Source: Streptomyces sp. NRRL S-350 (GTDB lineage: Bacteria; Actinomycetota; Actinomycetes; Streptomycetales; Streptomycetaceae). Taken from it: 39,918 nucleotides of DNA. This document shows positions 1 through 7,798 of the stretch, piece by piece. Location: positions 1 through 39,918 of the forward strand of contig NZ_JOHO01000078.1 in NCBI RefSeq assembly GCF_000719705.1. Reading direction: 5' to 3'. Below the pieces are notes generated by a model. It was given only the letters and a program-made list of their open reading frames with translations, did not search any database and was not told where the DNA came from. The translations under genes and the position numbers were made by a program. Position 1 is the stretch's first letter. Each line of letters begins with the position of its first letter.

Positions 1-5
1 CGGCA

Positions 6-41
6 AGCCCCCGCCCGGCCCCCGCAGCCCCCGCCCGGCCC
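6..41. repeat. 16-bp direct repeat at window edge
   Basis: A C/G-rich 16-mer (agcccccgcccggccc) occurs at 6-21 and 26-41 with a 20-bp period, just downstream of the stop codon of the first gene. The rest of positions 1-52 holds no recognisable gene. Confidence 0.7.
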
Positions 42-52
42 GCTCGGATGCG

Positions 53-697
53 TCAGCCCGGGTAGCCCGGGTAGCCGATCTCCACGAGGTCCTCCGCCAG
101 CTCCTCCAGGTCGGCGTCCGGGTTGAGCGCCGCCACCACGGCCGGGGTGAGCGGGCGCAGCGCCAGGACGTGCCCGATCGCGTCGGGGTCGAGGTCGTGC
201 TCGGGCTCGAAGTAGTCCTCGGCCCAGGCCCGGTAGGCCTCGGCCGAGCCGTCCAGCAGCGGCTTCCACAGGTTCCGGAGGCCGTCCCCGCCCGGTGCGG
301 CGGTCACGCCCTCCCAGTCGCCGTCGTCCGGTGCGCGCCAGAAGCAGACCGTCACGGTGGGCCCGTCCTCGTCCCCGAAGGCGGGCTCCTCGGCGAAGCG
401 GCGGAACTCCTCGGGTACGGCGGCGAGCAGCTCCGGCGCGTTGGGCGCCTCGTGGTCGAAGCCGCGGCCGTAGGCGCCGGCGGGGGAGAACACCACGATC
501 CAGTCGTCGCCCTGGCCGTTGCGCATCGAGGCCAGTTCCTCGCGCTCGTCCTCGTCCCAGGAGGCGTCGAAGGAGTGGTGGCGCGCCTCCCAGTCGTCCG
601 GGCTGAGGATGGCGTCGAGCGCGGCCAGCGCGCGGCAGCGGTCGCGCAGGTCGGGGATGGCGGGCAGGCGCCCGAGCAGGTTGTCCATGCCCGCCAT
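53..697 (-). CDS. Hypothetical acidic protein
   Basis: A 214-residue acidic cytoplasmic-looking protein with no signal peptide, membrane segment or motif that I recognise. Asp/Glu-rich stretches and Trp-rich segments (DDWIVVFSPAGAYGRG, CFWRAP, NLWKPLLDG) give normal protein-like composition. Codon use has the expected third-position G/C bias. A second in-frame ATG three codons in (MDNLLG) is an equally good start, and neither has a strong ribosome binding site. It lies 22 nt downstream of the TIGR03084-type gene on the same strand, so the two are probably cotranscribed. The C-terminus GYPGYPG comes from an in-frame tandem duplication of a 9-nt unit directly before the stop codon. No function is assigned. 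Confidence 0.75.
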   Translation of the reverse strand: MAGMDNLLGRLPAIPDLRDRCRALAALDAILSPDDWEARHHSFDASWDEDEREELASMRNGQGDDWIVVFSPAGAYGRGFDHEAPNAPELLAAVPEEFRRFAEEPAFGDEDGPTVTVCFWRAPDDGDWEGVTAAPGGDGLRNLWKPLLDGSAEAYRAWAEDYFEPEHDLDPDAIGHVLALRPLTPAVVAALNPDADLEELAEDLVEIGYPGYPG

Positions 698-719
698 TGA
701 ACCCCGGGTGGCCGGTGGT

Positions 720-1547
720 CTACGAACCGGACCCGGGCGGCCGCCCCTTGCCGGGGGCTCCGGCGAACGCCTGGGCGATCGGGAGCCAGGCGGTGGCGAC
801 CGGGCCGGTCGCGGTGAGGGCGAGGTCGTCCCGGTGGCGGCGCCTGGTCACCAGGAGGCAGAAGTCCAGGGCCGGGCCGGTCACCACGTCCTGCGCCTCC
901 GCCGGGCCGAAGGTCCACGAACCGCCGTCGGGGGCGGTCAGTTCGAGCCGGACCGGGCGGTCCGGGGCGGGCCGGCCGTGCACGGAGAAGGCGAAGGCCA
1001 GGGTGCGCAGTCCCAGGTGGGCGATGTGCCGCAGCCGGGCGGTGGGCTCGCGGGTGGCGCCGAGCGCGTCCGCGACGTCCTGGCCGTGCGCCCAGGTCTC
1101 CATCAGCCGGGCGGTCGCCATCGAGGCGGGCTTCATCGGCGGGCCGAACCAGGGCAGCCGTACGTCGGCAGGCACGGCGGCCAGGGCCGCCCGCACCCCT
1201 TCCCGTCCGGTCCGCCAGCGGGCGAGCAGCGCCGCGGGCTCGGCGGCCGCGCCCTCGCGCGCACCGGTCTCGACCGGGTCGGCGCCGGCTGCCTGCAGTG
1301 CGCCGAAGTGGTCGCCGAGTGCCGCGCCGAAGGCCTCCGGGTCGCGTGCGGTCAGCGCCGTCCAGTCGTCGGTCCAGGCCAGGTGGGCGATCTGGTGGGC
1401 GATCGTCCAGCCTTCGGCGGGTGTCGGGCGGGCCCAGTCCGCTGCCGGCAGGGCGGCGACCAGTTCGTCCAGGGCCGCGCTCTCGGCGCGCAGGTCCGCC
1501 AGCAGTCCGCCCAGGACGTCCGCCGGGGTGTTCCGGTCCGTCGTCAT
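720..1547 (-). CDS. TIGR03084-type maleylpyruvate isomerase-like protein
   Basis: 275 residues. The N-terminal part (about 10-170) has the DinB/mycothiol maleylpyruvate isomerase fold pattern: LRAESAALDELVAALP, then GWTIAHQIAHLAWTD (the first metal-ligand His region), then ETWAHGQDVADALG with the second His-x3-Asp region. This ordering plus the C-terminal domain matches the actinobacterial TIGR03084 family. Relatives are metal-dependent, mycothiol-using transferases or isomerases, but this protein's substrate is unknown. The ATG at 1547 was chosen because GGAAAGGGAAAG precedes it; the reading frame stays open further upstream without a better start. The gene is probably cotranscribed with the hypothetical gene 22 nt downstream. 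It is one of three members of this superfamily in the window (also 6357-6959 and 30809-31405). Confidence 0.85.
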   Translation of the reverse strand: MTTDRNTPADVLGGLLADLRAESAALDELVAALPAADWARPTPAEGWTIAHQIAHLAWTDDWTALTARDPEAFGAALGDHFGALQAAGADPVETGAREGAAAEPAALLARWRTGREGVRAALAAVPADVRLPWFGPPMKPASMATARLMETWAHGQDVADALGATREPTARLRHIAHLGLRTLAFAFSVHGRPAPDRPVRLELTAPDGGSWTFGPAEAQDVVTGPALDFCLLVTRRRHRDDLALTATGPVATAWLPIAQAFAGAPGKGRPPGSGS

Positions 1548-1726
1548 CGCTTTCCCTTTCCTGCCGTCGTCTCGGCCGATTCTTCCCGTCGTCCCGGCCG
1601 GCCGCGCTACCCGTCGGTAATCCCGGCCGCACCCTACGCGGGGCCCGGCCGACCCCGCCCGCCGTTCCACGAAAGACGCATGTCAGGGCTCTCGCCACCG
1701 GCCCCGCCACGTGTGACAATCGCGCG

Positions 1727-2551
1727 ATGAAAAGCGCGGACACCCCCCACGCTGCGCGACCCGGCGACGCCGCCGCATCCCCGCCCCACGGCGCCGCCGT
1801 TGCGCAACCCGGCGCCGCCGGTGCGCACTCCGGCGCCGCCGAGGTCGCCGTGCGTGCCGCCGAATTGGTGCGGGACTCCGTGCTCGGTGACCTCGCCCGG
1901 CGGGTGGTGGCCGAGTGCGGCGCCGATGTCGGCCTGGTCGGCGTGCCCGAGCGGCTGCCCGGGAGCCGGGCCGGCAGTGAGGGCATGGTGCTGCGCCACT
2001 GGGCCGGCACCCGTGGGGACCTGCTGCACGACGTGGCCGTCCCGGCCGGCCTCGGCCTCGGCGGCCGCGCGCTCGCCGAACGCGCACCCACCTGGGTGCC
2101 CGACTACCGTGCGGACACGACCATTTCGCACCAGTACGACGCCGCCGTGGCCGCCGAGGACCTCTACGCGATGCTCACCGTCCCGCTGCTGGACGGCGGC
2201 ACCGTGCGCGGCGTGGTGTACGCCTCGGTGCGCGCCGTCGTGCCGTTCGGCGACGTCCGGATCTCCGCCGTCGGAAGGCTGGCCCAGGCGGCGGCCCGGG
2301 CGCTCGCCGGGGCCGCCGCCTGGAGCCGCGAGAAGTCCCGACCGCCCGTCCCCGTCAGGCCGTTGACGCCACGCGAGCACGAGGTGCTGCGCTGGGCGGC
2401 GACCGGCCGGACCAACCCGGAGATCGCCGCCCGACTGGGCCTGACCTGCAACACCGTGACGGGCTACCTCAAGTCCGCGATGCACAAGCTCGGCGTCCGC
2501 AACCGGACCGAACTCGCCCTGGCCGCAAGGGAATCAGGCCTCGTCGGCTGA
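1727..2551 (+). CDS. GAF-LuxR family transcriptional regulator
   Basis: 274 residues. An Ala/Pro/His-rich N-terminus (1-35) precedes a GAF-like sensor domain (about 45-195; features include HDVAVPAGLGLGGRALAE and YAMLTVPLLDGGTVRGVVYAS). A C-terminal LuxR helix-turn-helix follows (about 208-272: LTPREHEVLRWAATGRTNPEIAARL then NTVTGYLKSAMHKLGVRNR). This layout is typical of orphan one-component regulators whose GAF domain binds a small ligand; the ligand is unknown. The ATG at 1727 has no Shine-Dalgarno, but a -10-like GACAAT sits at 1715-1720. The mRNA may therefore be leaderless. The gene converges on the acyl-CoA ligase, with 9 nt between the two stop codons. Confidence 0.88.
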   Translation: MKSADTPHAARPGDAAASPPHGAAVAQPGAAGAHSGAAEVAVRAAELVRDSVLGDLARRVVAECGADVGLVGVPERLPGSRAGSEGMVLRHWAGTRGDLLHDVAVPAGLGLGGRALAERAPTWVPDYRADTTISHQYDAAVAAEDLYAMLTVPLLDGGTVRGVVYASVRAVVPFGDVRISAVGRLAQAAARALAGAAAWSREKSRPPVPVRPLTPREHEVLRWAATGRTNPEIAARLGLTCNTVTGYLKSAMHKLGVRNRTELALAARESGLVG

Positions 2552-2560
2552 GCCGCCGGA

Positions 2561-4096
2561 TCAGTTGACCTGCCGCTCGCGCCCGGTCCAGTACGGCTCG
2601 CGCAGCCGGAACTTCTGCAGCTTCCCGGTGGCGGTGCGCGGCAGGGTGTCCCGGATCTCCACCGTGGTGGGTGACTTGAAGCCGGCCAGCCGGTGCTTGC
2701 AGTGCGCGATCAACTCCGCCTCGGTGACGCCCTCGTGGCCCTCCCGGAGCACCACCAGCGCCTTCACCGTCTCGCCCCACTTCTCGTGCGGCACCCCGAT
2801 CACCGCCGCCTCCGCGACCGCCGGGTGGCTGTACAGGCAGTCCTCCACCTCGATCGAGGAGACGTTCTCCCCGCCGCTGATGATGACGTCCTTCTTCCGG
2901 TCCGAGATGGTCAGTCGGCCGTCCTCCAGGGTGCCGCCGTCACCGGTGTGGAACCAGTCGTCCCGCAGTGCCTCGGCGGTCGCCTCCGGCTGCCGCCAGT
3001 AGCCGGCCAGCACGGTGTTGGAGCGCACCAGCACCTCGCCCTGGTCGTCGACGCGCAGCTGGGTGCCGAGCGCGGGGGAGCCGGCCTGGACCAGCTTCTC
3101 GGCCCGCTCGGCGGCCGGCAGCGCGTCCCACTCGGCCCGGGAGCGGTTGACCGTGACGATCGGGGAGGTCTCGGTCAGGCCGTAGAGCTGCATGAACTCC
3201 CAGCCCAGTCGCTCCTCGACCTGCTGCACCACCGAGGTGGGCGGCGGGGCGCCGGCGACGATCATCCGCACCCGGTCCCGGCCGGGCACCGGGCCGTCCC
3301 AGTCGGCGGCCGCGTCCAGCACCATCTGGACCACGGCGGGCGCACCGGACAGGAAGGTCACCCCGTGCCGCTCGACCCGGCGCAGGATCTCGGCGCCGTC
3401 CACCTTGCGCAGCACGATGTGCCGGGCGCCGAGCCCGGTCAGGGAGAACGGGATGCCCCAGCCGTTGGCGTGGAACATCGGCAGGGTGTGCAGGTAGACG
3501 TCGCGGTCGTTCGCGCCGTAGTGCAGGCCCATCAGGGTCGCGTTCAGCCAGATGTTGCGGTGGGTGAGCTGAACGCCCTTGGGGCGGGCGGTGGTTCCGC
3601 TGGTGTAGTTGATGGTGGCGGTGTCGTTCTCGGAGACCGCGTACCGGCGGGGGGCGTGGTCGCCGTCGTACAGCACGGCGTCGCTGTCCGCGCCGAGCAC
3701 GAACTTGTGCTCGGCCGCCACCCCGCTCAGCGCGTCGGCGACCTCGGGGTCGACCAGCAGGACGGAGGCGCCGCTCTGCTCGACGATGTACGAGACCTCC
3801 TCGGCCTTCAGCCGGAAGTTCACCGGCACCAGCACCCGGCCGTACCCGCTCACCCCGAAGAAGGAGGTGAGCAGCCGCGCCGAGTTGTGCGAGACGATCG
3901 CGACCCGTTCGCCGGGCCCGACCCCGAGCCGGTCCAGTCCGGCCGCCTGGGCCCGGGCGAGTCCGGCGATCCGGCGGTAGCTCAGCTCGCCCCAGGATTC
4001 GGCCGGCTGCACCGGTTCGTCGACGATGCCGACCCGGTCGCCGTAGACCAGCTCGGCGCGGTCGAGGAAGTCCATCACGGAGAGTGGAATCTGCAT
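2561..4096 (-). CDS. AMP-forming acyl-CoA ligase (FadD-like)
   Basis: 511 residues. It activates a carboxylic acid, probably a fatty or aromatic acid, to its acyl-CoA through an acyl-AMP intermediate. ANL-family signatures occur in order: the phosphate-binding loop NYTSGTTARPKGVQLTHRN (about 173-191), the A5 region LYGLTETSPIVTVN, the A7/A8 segment HTGDGG...ISDRKKDVIISGGENVSSIEVE, and the catalytic lysine in LPRTATGKLQKF near the C-terminus. Length is normal for medium/long-chain acyl-CoA ligases. The ATG at 4096 follows GGGAGGGG at 12-nt spacing. Its promoter region contains a perfect 20-bp palindrome (4129-4148) about 33 bp from the start. The acyl substrate cannot be told from sequence. 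Confidence 0.93.
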   Translation of the reverse strand: MQIPLSVMDFLDRAELVYGDRVGIVDEPVQPAESWGELSYRRIAGLARAQAAGLDRLGVGPGERVAIVSHNSARLLTSFFGVSGYGRVLVPVNFRLKAEEVSYIVEQSGASVLLVDPEVADALSGVAAEHKFVLGADSDAVLYDGDHAPRRYAVSENDTATINYTSGTTARPKGVQLTHRNIWLNATLMGLHYGANDRDVYLHTLPMFHANGWGIPFSLTGLGARHIVLRKVDGAEILRRVERHGVTFLSGAPAVVQMVLDAAADWDGPVPGRDRVRMIVAGAPPPTSVVQQVEERLGWEFMQLYGLTETSPIVTVNRSRAEWDALPAAERAEKLVQAGSPALGTQLRVDDQGEVLVRSNTVLAGYWRQPEATAEALRDDWFHTGDGGTLEDGRLTISDRKKDVIISGGENVSSIEVEDCLYSHPAVAEAAVIGVPHEKWGETVKALVVLREGHEGVTEAELIAHCKHRLAGFKSPTTVEIRDTLPRTATGKLQKFRLREPYWTGRERQVN

Positions 4097-4632
4097 GCGC
4101 CCACTGTCCCCTCCCGCAGGCCCCCCGCACACCCCCGATCGGGGGTGTCACCCCGCGCACCGGGCGCCGGGTACACCGCGTTGGACGGCCGGCCGCGCTG
4201 CCCGACGGCGGTGCTGACGTTGACGATCACGCCCCGGCTCTCCGCCGGCGCCGGCAGGGCGGCCTGGCCGAGCATGACCGGGGCGACCAGGTTGGTGGCC
4301 GGCAACGCCTCGACGCCTTCGCGGGTGTACCCGCCGAGCTGCCCGCCGCCGCTGACACCCGCGTTGTTCACCAGCACGTCCAGCCGCCCGAACCGTGCCA
4401 GTGCCGCCTCGACGATCGCCCCCGGCGCGCCCGGCCCGATCACGTCCGCGACCAGCGGGCCGATCCGGTCCGGGTGCGCGGCCGCCGTCCGCGCCAGCGG
4501 CTCCGGCCGCCGCCCGACGGCCGGCACCCGCGCCCCCTCGGCGGCGAAGGCCCGCGCGGTCTCCCGCCCGATTCCCGTCCCGGCTCCGGTGACCACCACG
4601 ACCCGACTCTGGGCTGCGTTCCCAGTGTCCAT
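4075..4632 (-). pseudogene. Truncated short-chain dehydrogenase (SDR) remnant
   Basis: From the ATG at 4632 the frame encodes a normal classical SDR N-terminus: VVVVTGAGTGIG (cofactor-binding glycine motif), LVNNAG (about 88-92) and VIVNVST (about 135-141). Around NAVY (residues 151-154, near 4171) homology stops. The active-site YxxxK reads YPAPG with no lysine, and the rest is translated GC-rich intergenic DNA running into the start of the acyl-CoA ligase gene. About 100 C-terminal residues expected of an SDR are absent. The frame still runs to a stop at 4075-4077, so a short product is possible but would be catalytically dead. I infer a 3' deletion or rearrangement whose scar carries the palindrome at 4129-4148. 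Confidence 0.75.
4129..4148. promoter_or_regulatory. Perfect 20-bp palindrome upstream of acyl-CoA ligase
   Basis: acacccccgatcgggggtgt is its own reverse complement with no loop. It lies 33 bp upstream of the acyl-CoA ligase start and at the point where SDR homology of the neighbouring pseudogene stops. A loop-less palindrome suits a dimeric repressor operator better than a terminator. The cognate regulator is not identified; the GAF-LuxR gene nearby is one possibility. Confidence 0.5.
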
Positions 4633-4848
4633 GCGGCCACCCTCCGACCCTGCCGCCAGTGTCAGGGTCAAGCGGGAGCGCCGGCGCCCTTCCGCCAGTG
4701 CGGCGCGTGGCCGACCGGGCCGGGGAGCGGGAACGCCCCCCTCCGCTTGCTGTGCCTGGCGCGAACAGCGGGCCCGCAGCACCTGCGGGGCCACCGCCCG
4801 CCTGCTAGGAAGGTCGCAGCGCACGGACACCACACGGGGAGCACGCCC

Positions 4849-5310
4849 ATGAACGACCGACAGCCCGACACCCTCTACGACGCGGTCGGCGGCATCGACG
4901 CCCTGCGCCGCCTCAGCCACACCTTCTACCGGGGCGTCCTCGCGGACCCGCTGCTCGCTCCGGTCTTCGCCGACTTCACCCCCGCCCACATCGAGCACGT
5001 CGCCGTCTGGCTGGCCGAGGTCTTCGGCGGCCCGACCGCCTTCACCGACGAACTCGGCGGCCACCAGGCCCTGCTGCGCGCCCACCTGGGCCTGGCCATC
5101 ACCGAGCAGCAGCGGGTGCGCTGGATGGAGCTGATGGCCGAGGCCGTCCGCCAGGAGCTGCCCGAGGACGAGCAGCTGCGCCGCCGGGTCCTGGAGTACT
5201 TCGACTGGGGCACGAAGATCGCCGAGGACGTCTCCCGCTCCCCGGCCGGCACCGACCTCGGCGAGCCCGGCCCGACCCCGCGCTGGGGCTGGCAGGGGCT
5301 GCAGAAGTGA
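4849..5310 (+). CDS. Group II truncated hemoglobin-like globin
   Basis: 153 residues with a 2/2-globin layout: DTLYDAVGGIDALRRLSHTFYRGVLADPLLAPVF (helices A-B, with aromatic FY at B9/B10), then HIEHVAVWLAEVFGG (helix E), then GGHQALLRAHLGLAITEQQRVRWMELM. The His in AHLGL is the likely proximal heme ligand, and the Trp in RWM corresponds to the conserved G8 Trp of group II. Such proteins bind O2/NO and often act in peroxide or NO detoxification. The start follows GGGGAGCACGCCC. The stop overlaps the GTG of the next gene by 4 nt, so the two genes are probably translationally coupled. Confidence 0.88.
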   Translation: MNDRQPDTLYDAVGGIDALRRLSHTFYRGVLADPLLAPVFADFTPAHIEHVAVWLAEVFGGPTAFTDELGGHQALLRAHLGLAITEQQRVRWMELMAEAVRQELPEDEQLRRRVLEYFDWGTKIAEDVSRSPAGTDLGEPGPTPRWGWQGLQK

Positions 5311-5888
5311 CCGTCACCGCGCAGCCGACAGCCGCGCACCCGACAGCCGCGCACCCGACGGTGGAGGGCCTGCTGCTGCGCCCCTTCGAGGACACCGACG
5401 CACCGGCCCTGATAGAGATCCACCGGGACGAGACCCTGCGCCGCTTCATCCGCAATCCGGTGGAGGGCCCCGAGCAGGCCGCGGCCTGGCTGGCCCTGCA
5501 GCACGAGGGATGGGCGGCCGGCACCAGGTTCAGCTTCGCCGTCCTGGACGCCGACGAGCTGGTCGGCACCGTCGTGCTCAAACGCGGCACCCCGGGTGGG
5601 GACACGGCCGAGGTGGGGTACTGGACGGCGGGCCCGGCCCGCGGCCGGGGCGTGGCCCCGCGCGCGGTGGAGGCGCTCACGGCTTGGGCTTTCGCCGCCT
5701 TCGAAGCGGACGGCCTGCACCGGATCGACCTGCTGCACGCGGGCGACAACCACGCTTCCTGCCGGGTCGCGGAGAAGTCCGGTTACCGGTTGGCGGAGAT
5801 CGTGCCCGCCTTCCCGCCGTACCCCCTTGACGGCCACCGGCACTCCCGGAATCGGCTGGACGGATCCGGACGACGCCGGTCAGAGTAG
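5307..5888 (+). CDS. GNAT family N-acetyltransferase (RimL-like)
   Basis: 193 residues. The RimJ/RimL-type GNAT pattern is clear: LLLRPFEDTDAPALIEIHRDETLRRFI, then FSFAVLDADELVGTVVL, the acetyl-CoA pyrophosphate loop ARGRGVAPRAVEAL (about 112-125), and the C-terminal HRIDLLHAGDNHASCRVAEKSGY. It would transfer acetyl from acetyl-CoA to an amine; the substrate is unknown. The GTG start overlaps the globin stop (GTGA). The N-terminus contains a repeated TAAHP pentapeptide (residues about 6-15) from a short tandem DNA duplication. It is the second gene of the globin-GNAT-VOC operon. Confidence 0.9.
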   Translation: MTVTAQPTAAHPTAAHPTVEGLLLRPFEDTDAPALIEIHRDETLRRFIRNPVEGPEQAAAWLALQHEGWAAGTRFSFAVLDADELVGTVVLKRGTPGGDTAEVGYWTAGPARGRGVAPRAVEALTAWAFAAFEADGLHRIDLLHAGDNHASCRVAEKSGYRLAEIVPAFPPYPLDGHRHSRNRLDGSGRRRSE

Positions 5889-5893
5889 GCCGC

Positions 5894-6280
5894 ATGGCTT
5901 CTCTGGTACGACATGTGACGATCGATTGCGCCGACCCGCACGCCCTGGCCTCGTTCTGGGCCCGGGCGCTGGACGGCGCCCTGGGCGAGGACGACAACCC
6001 GGGGGACGAGGAGGCGGTGGTGGACTCCGCCGGCGCCTCGCTGCTGTTCATCCGGGTGCCCGAGGGCAAGTCGGTGAAGAACCGGGTCCACCTCGACCTC
6101 CAGCCGCAGGACCGCAGCCGCGACGAGGAGGTGGAGCGCCTGGTCGCCCTGGGCGCCACCGTGGTGGCCGACCACCGCACTCCGGACGGCAAGGGCTGGG
6201 CCACCCTGGCCGATCCGGAGGGCAACGAGTTCTGTGTGGAGCGCAGCAAGGCCGAGCGCGTCGCCACCGGCGACGCGTGA
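5894..6280 (+). CDS. VOC family (glyoxalase-like) protein
   Basis: 128 residues forming two beta-alpha-beta-beta-beta modules: LVRHVTIDCADPHALASFWARAL at the N-terminus, then NRVHLDLQPQDRSRDEEVERLVALGATVV, ending ATLADPEGNEFCV. This is the actinobacterial glyoxalase/bleomycin-resistance fold, common in stress and antibiotic-binding proteins. The metal-ligand set is incomplete by eye, so it may be a binding protein rather than an enzyme. It starts 5 nt after the GNAT stop and is the last gene of the operon; a hairpin at 6298-6328 follows. Confidence 0.88.
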   Translation: MASLVRHVTIDCADPHALASFWARALDGALGEDDNPGDEEAVVDSAGASLLFIRVPEGKSVKNRVHLDLQPQDRSRDEEVERLVALGATVVADHRTPDGKGWATLADPEGNEFCVERSKAERVATGDA

Positions 6281-6297
6281 CACCTCCCGGCTGATCG

Positions 6298-6328
6298 GGC
6301 ACCGGGTCCGGCGACCTGTCCCGGTGCC
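6298..6328. terminator. Hairpin between convergent genes
   Basis: A 9-bp perfect stem (ggcaccggg / cccggtgcc) with a 13-nt loop lies between the stops of the VOC gene (6280) and the isomerase-like gene (6357). There is no T-tract, as is usual for Streptomyces terminators. It could act in both directions. Confidence 0.55.
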
Positions 6329-6356
6329 TGGTCCGGCGGCCTGGTCCGGCGCCCGG

Positions 6357-6959
6357 CTAGTCGTCCCACTCGCCCGTGGCCGCCCGCCAGTTCCACGTGG
6401 ACCTGCGCGGGCGGCCGTTCAGCTCCCCGCGCCCGGTGCACCACAACAGGGTGGCCCCGGGCCGCGCGGACGCCTCCTCCCGCGGTGCGTCCGGGAAGAG
6501 CCGGTGGAGCGCGTAGGCGCACAGTTCCTCGGGCGGCTGCCAGGTCAGGCCGAGGCCGAGGGTGATGTCGTGGGTGTGCAGGAGCAGTTCGGCGACGCCC
6601 ATGGCCGCGAAGCCCTGCGGTCCGCAGGGCCCGTGGTGGTAGGCGCGCAGGTCGGAGGGCGCCACGTCGAGGGTGGTGGCGAGGAGCTGACCGGCGGCGG
6701 TGACGACGGCCAGCACCTGGGCAGGCCCGGCCTCGGGGCGGACGGTGAGGTCGAAGGGCAGGTAGCGGTCCCGGGGCCGGGCGGCGAGCTGGCCGGCGTA
6801 GGCGAGCAGGTCGTGGGCGATGTGGGCGGCGGTGTCGCGGCAGCTCCACTCCACGGGTCCGGCCGGGGCGTTCCAGTCGTGGTCCTCGGCGTGCGGGGCG
6901 AGGATCCGCAGGGAGGCGTCGAGGGCGTCCCGTACGGGGTCGCCGTCCATCATGATCAT
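6357..6959 (-). CDS. Maleylpyruvate isomerase N-terminal domain protein
   Basis: 200 residues of the DinB/mycothiol-dependent maleylpyruvate isomerase superfamily: LDASLRILAPHAEDHDWNAPAG, then WSCRDTAAHIAHDLLAYAGQL (first conserved His region), then GFAAMGVAELLLHTHDITLGLG (second His-x-His-Asp region), then a C-terminal segment ending LLWCTGRGELNGR, found in many of these proteins. Presumed role is a metal- and mycothiol-dependent transferase; the substrate is unknown. Three close ATG codons occur (6959, 6953, 6950), and the GAGGAG 11 nt upstream favours 6959. It is transcribed divergently from the NAD(P)-binding oxidoreductase at 7106 and converges on the VOC gene. Confidence 0.85.
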   Translation of the reverse strand: MIMMDGDPVRDALDASLRILAPHAEDHDWNAPAGPVEWSCRDTAAHIAHDLLAYAGQLAARPRDRYLPFDLTVRPEAGPAQVLAVVTAAGQLLATTLDVAPSDLRAYHHGPCGPQGFAAMGVAELLLHTHDITLGLGLTWQPPEELCAYALHRLFPDAPREEASARPGATLLWCTGRGELNGRPRRSTWNWRAATGEWDD

Positions 6960-7105
6960 CGTCCGACCGCTCCTCGGAGGCTTTCGACAGGTCGTCACAC
7001 GATAGGCCGAAGCCCTCGGCCGCCGCCCGGAATCCGTCCGATAATCGATCTGTCCGACGCCGTTCGGCGCGTGCAGACCCCTTCGAGTCACCAGGCAGGT
7101 ACCCC

Positions 7106-7753
7106 ATGGCCGCAATCGCCGTGATCGGCGCCAACGGGACCATCGGCAGCGCGGTCGTCGCGGAGGCGGTGGCGCGCGGGCACGAGGTCGTCGCCGTGGT
7201 CCGGGACCCGGGGCGCTACCGGGGCGGGGCGGCCCTCGTCGAGCGCGCGGACGTGCTGGATCCGGCGGACGTCGCCCGGGTCGCGGCCGGACGGGACGTC
7301 CTGGTGAGCGCCGTCGGCGGCGGAGACGGCCCGGGCCACCTGGCACTGATCGAGCCCGCCGCCCGCTCCCTGGTCGAGGGCCTGCGCATGCTCGACGGCG
7401 CCGCGCCGCGGTTGGTCGCGGTCGGCGGGGCGGGCAGCCTGGAGACCGCGCCGGGCGTGCGGGTCTGGGACGCCCCGGGCCTGCCGGAGCCGGTCCTGCA
7501 GATCATGCACGCGCACGGCGCGGCGCTCGACTTCTACCGGACGGTCTCCGACATCCGCTGGACGGTGCTCAGCCCGGCTGCCGAGATCGGGCCGGGGGAG
7601 CGGTCCGGCCGCTACCGCACCGGACTGGAGCAACTGCTCACCGACGCGCAGGGGCGCAGTCGGATCTCGGTGCCGGACTACGCGGTCGCCCTGGTGGACG
7701 AGATCGAGCAGCCCGAGCACATCGGCGAGCGCTTCACCTGCTGCTCGCTGTAG
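7106..7753 (+). CDS. NAD(P)-binding oxidoreductase (atypical/NmrA-like SDR)
   Basis: 215 residues. The N-terminal dinucleotide fold is clear: IAVIGANGTIGSAVVAEAVARGHEVVAVVRDPG (residues 4-36, glycine motif GxxGxxG), followed by DVLDPADVARVAAGRDVLVSAVGG. The C-terminal half (DFYRTVSDIRWTVLSPAAEIGPGERSGRYR, ISVPDYAVALVDEIE) matches NAD(P)H-binding atypical SDRs resembling YwnB/NmrA. These are usually redox sensors or small-molecule reductases. A GGCAGG ribosome binding site precedes the ATG. The intergenic region 6960-7105 is a divergent promoter; a loose GGAAT-N18-GTC element (7029-7054) is close to, but not, a SigR consensus. Confidence 0.87.
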   Translation: MAAIAVIGANGTIGSAVVAEAVARGHEVVAVVRDPGRYRGGAALVERADVLDPADVARVAAGRDVLVSAVGGGDGPGHLALIEPAARSLVEGLRMLDGAAPRLVAVGGAGSLETAPGVRVWDAPGLPEPVLQIMHAHGAALDFYRTVSDIRWTVLSPAAEIGPGERSGRYRTGLEQLLTDAQGRSRISVPDYAVALVDEIEQPEHIGERFTCCSL

Positions 7754-7798
7754 CGGCGCGGCGCGGCGGGAGTCGGGGCCGGGCGCGGCGCGGGCGGG

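Noticed and set aside
4129..4148. Rho-independent terminator
   Set aside because: The palindrome has no loop and no T-tract and lies in a promoter region, so an operator is more likely.
7029..7054. SigR promoter upstream of the NAD(P)-binding oxidoreductase
   Set aside because: GGAAT-N18-GTC misses the final T of GTT; only the thioredoxin promoter fits exactly.
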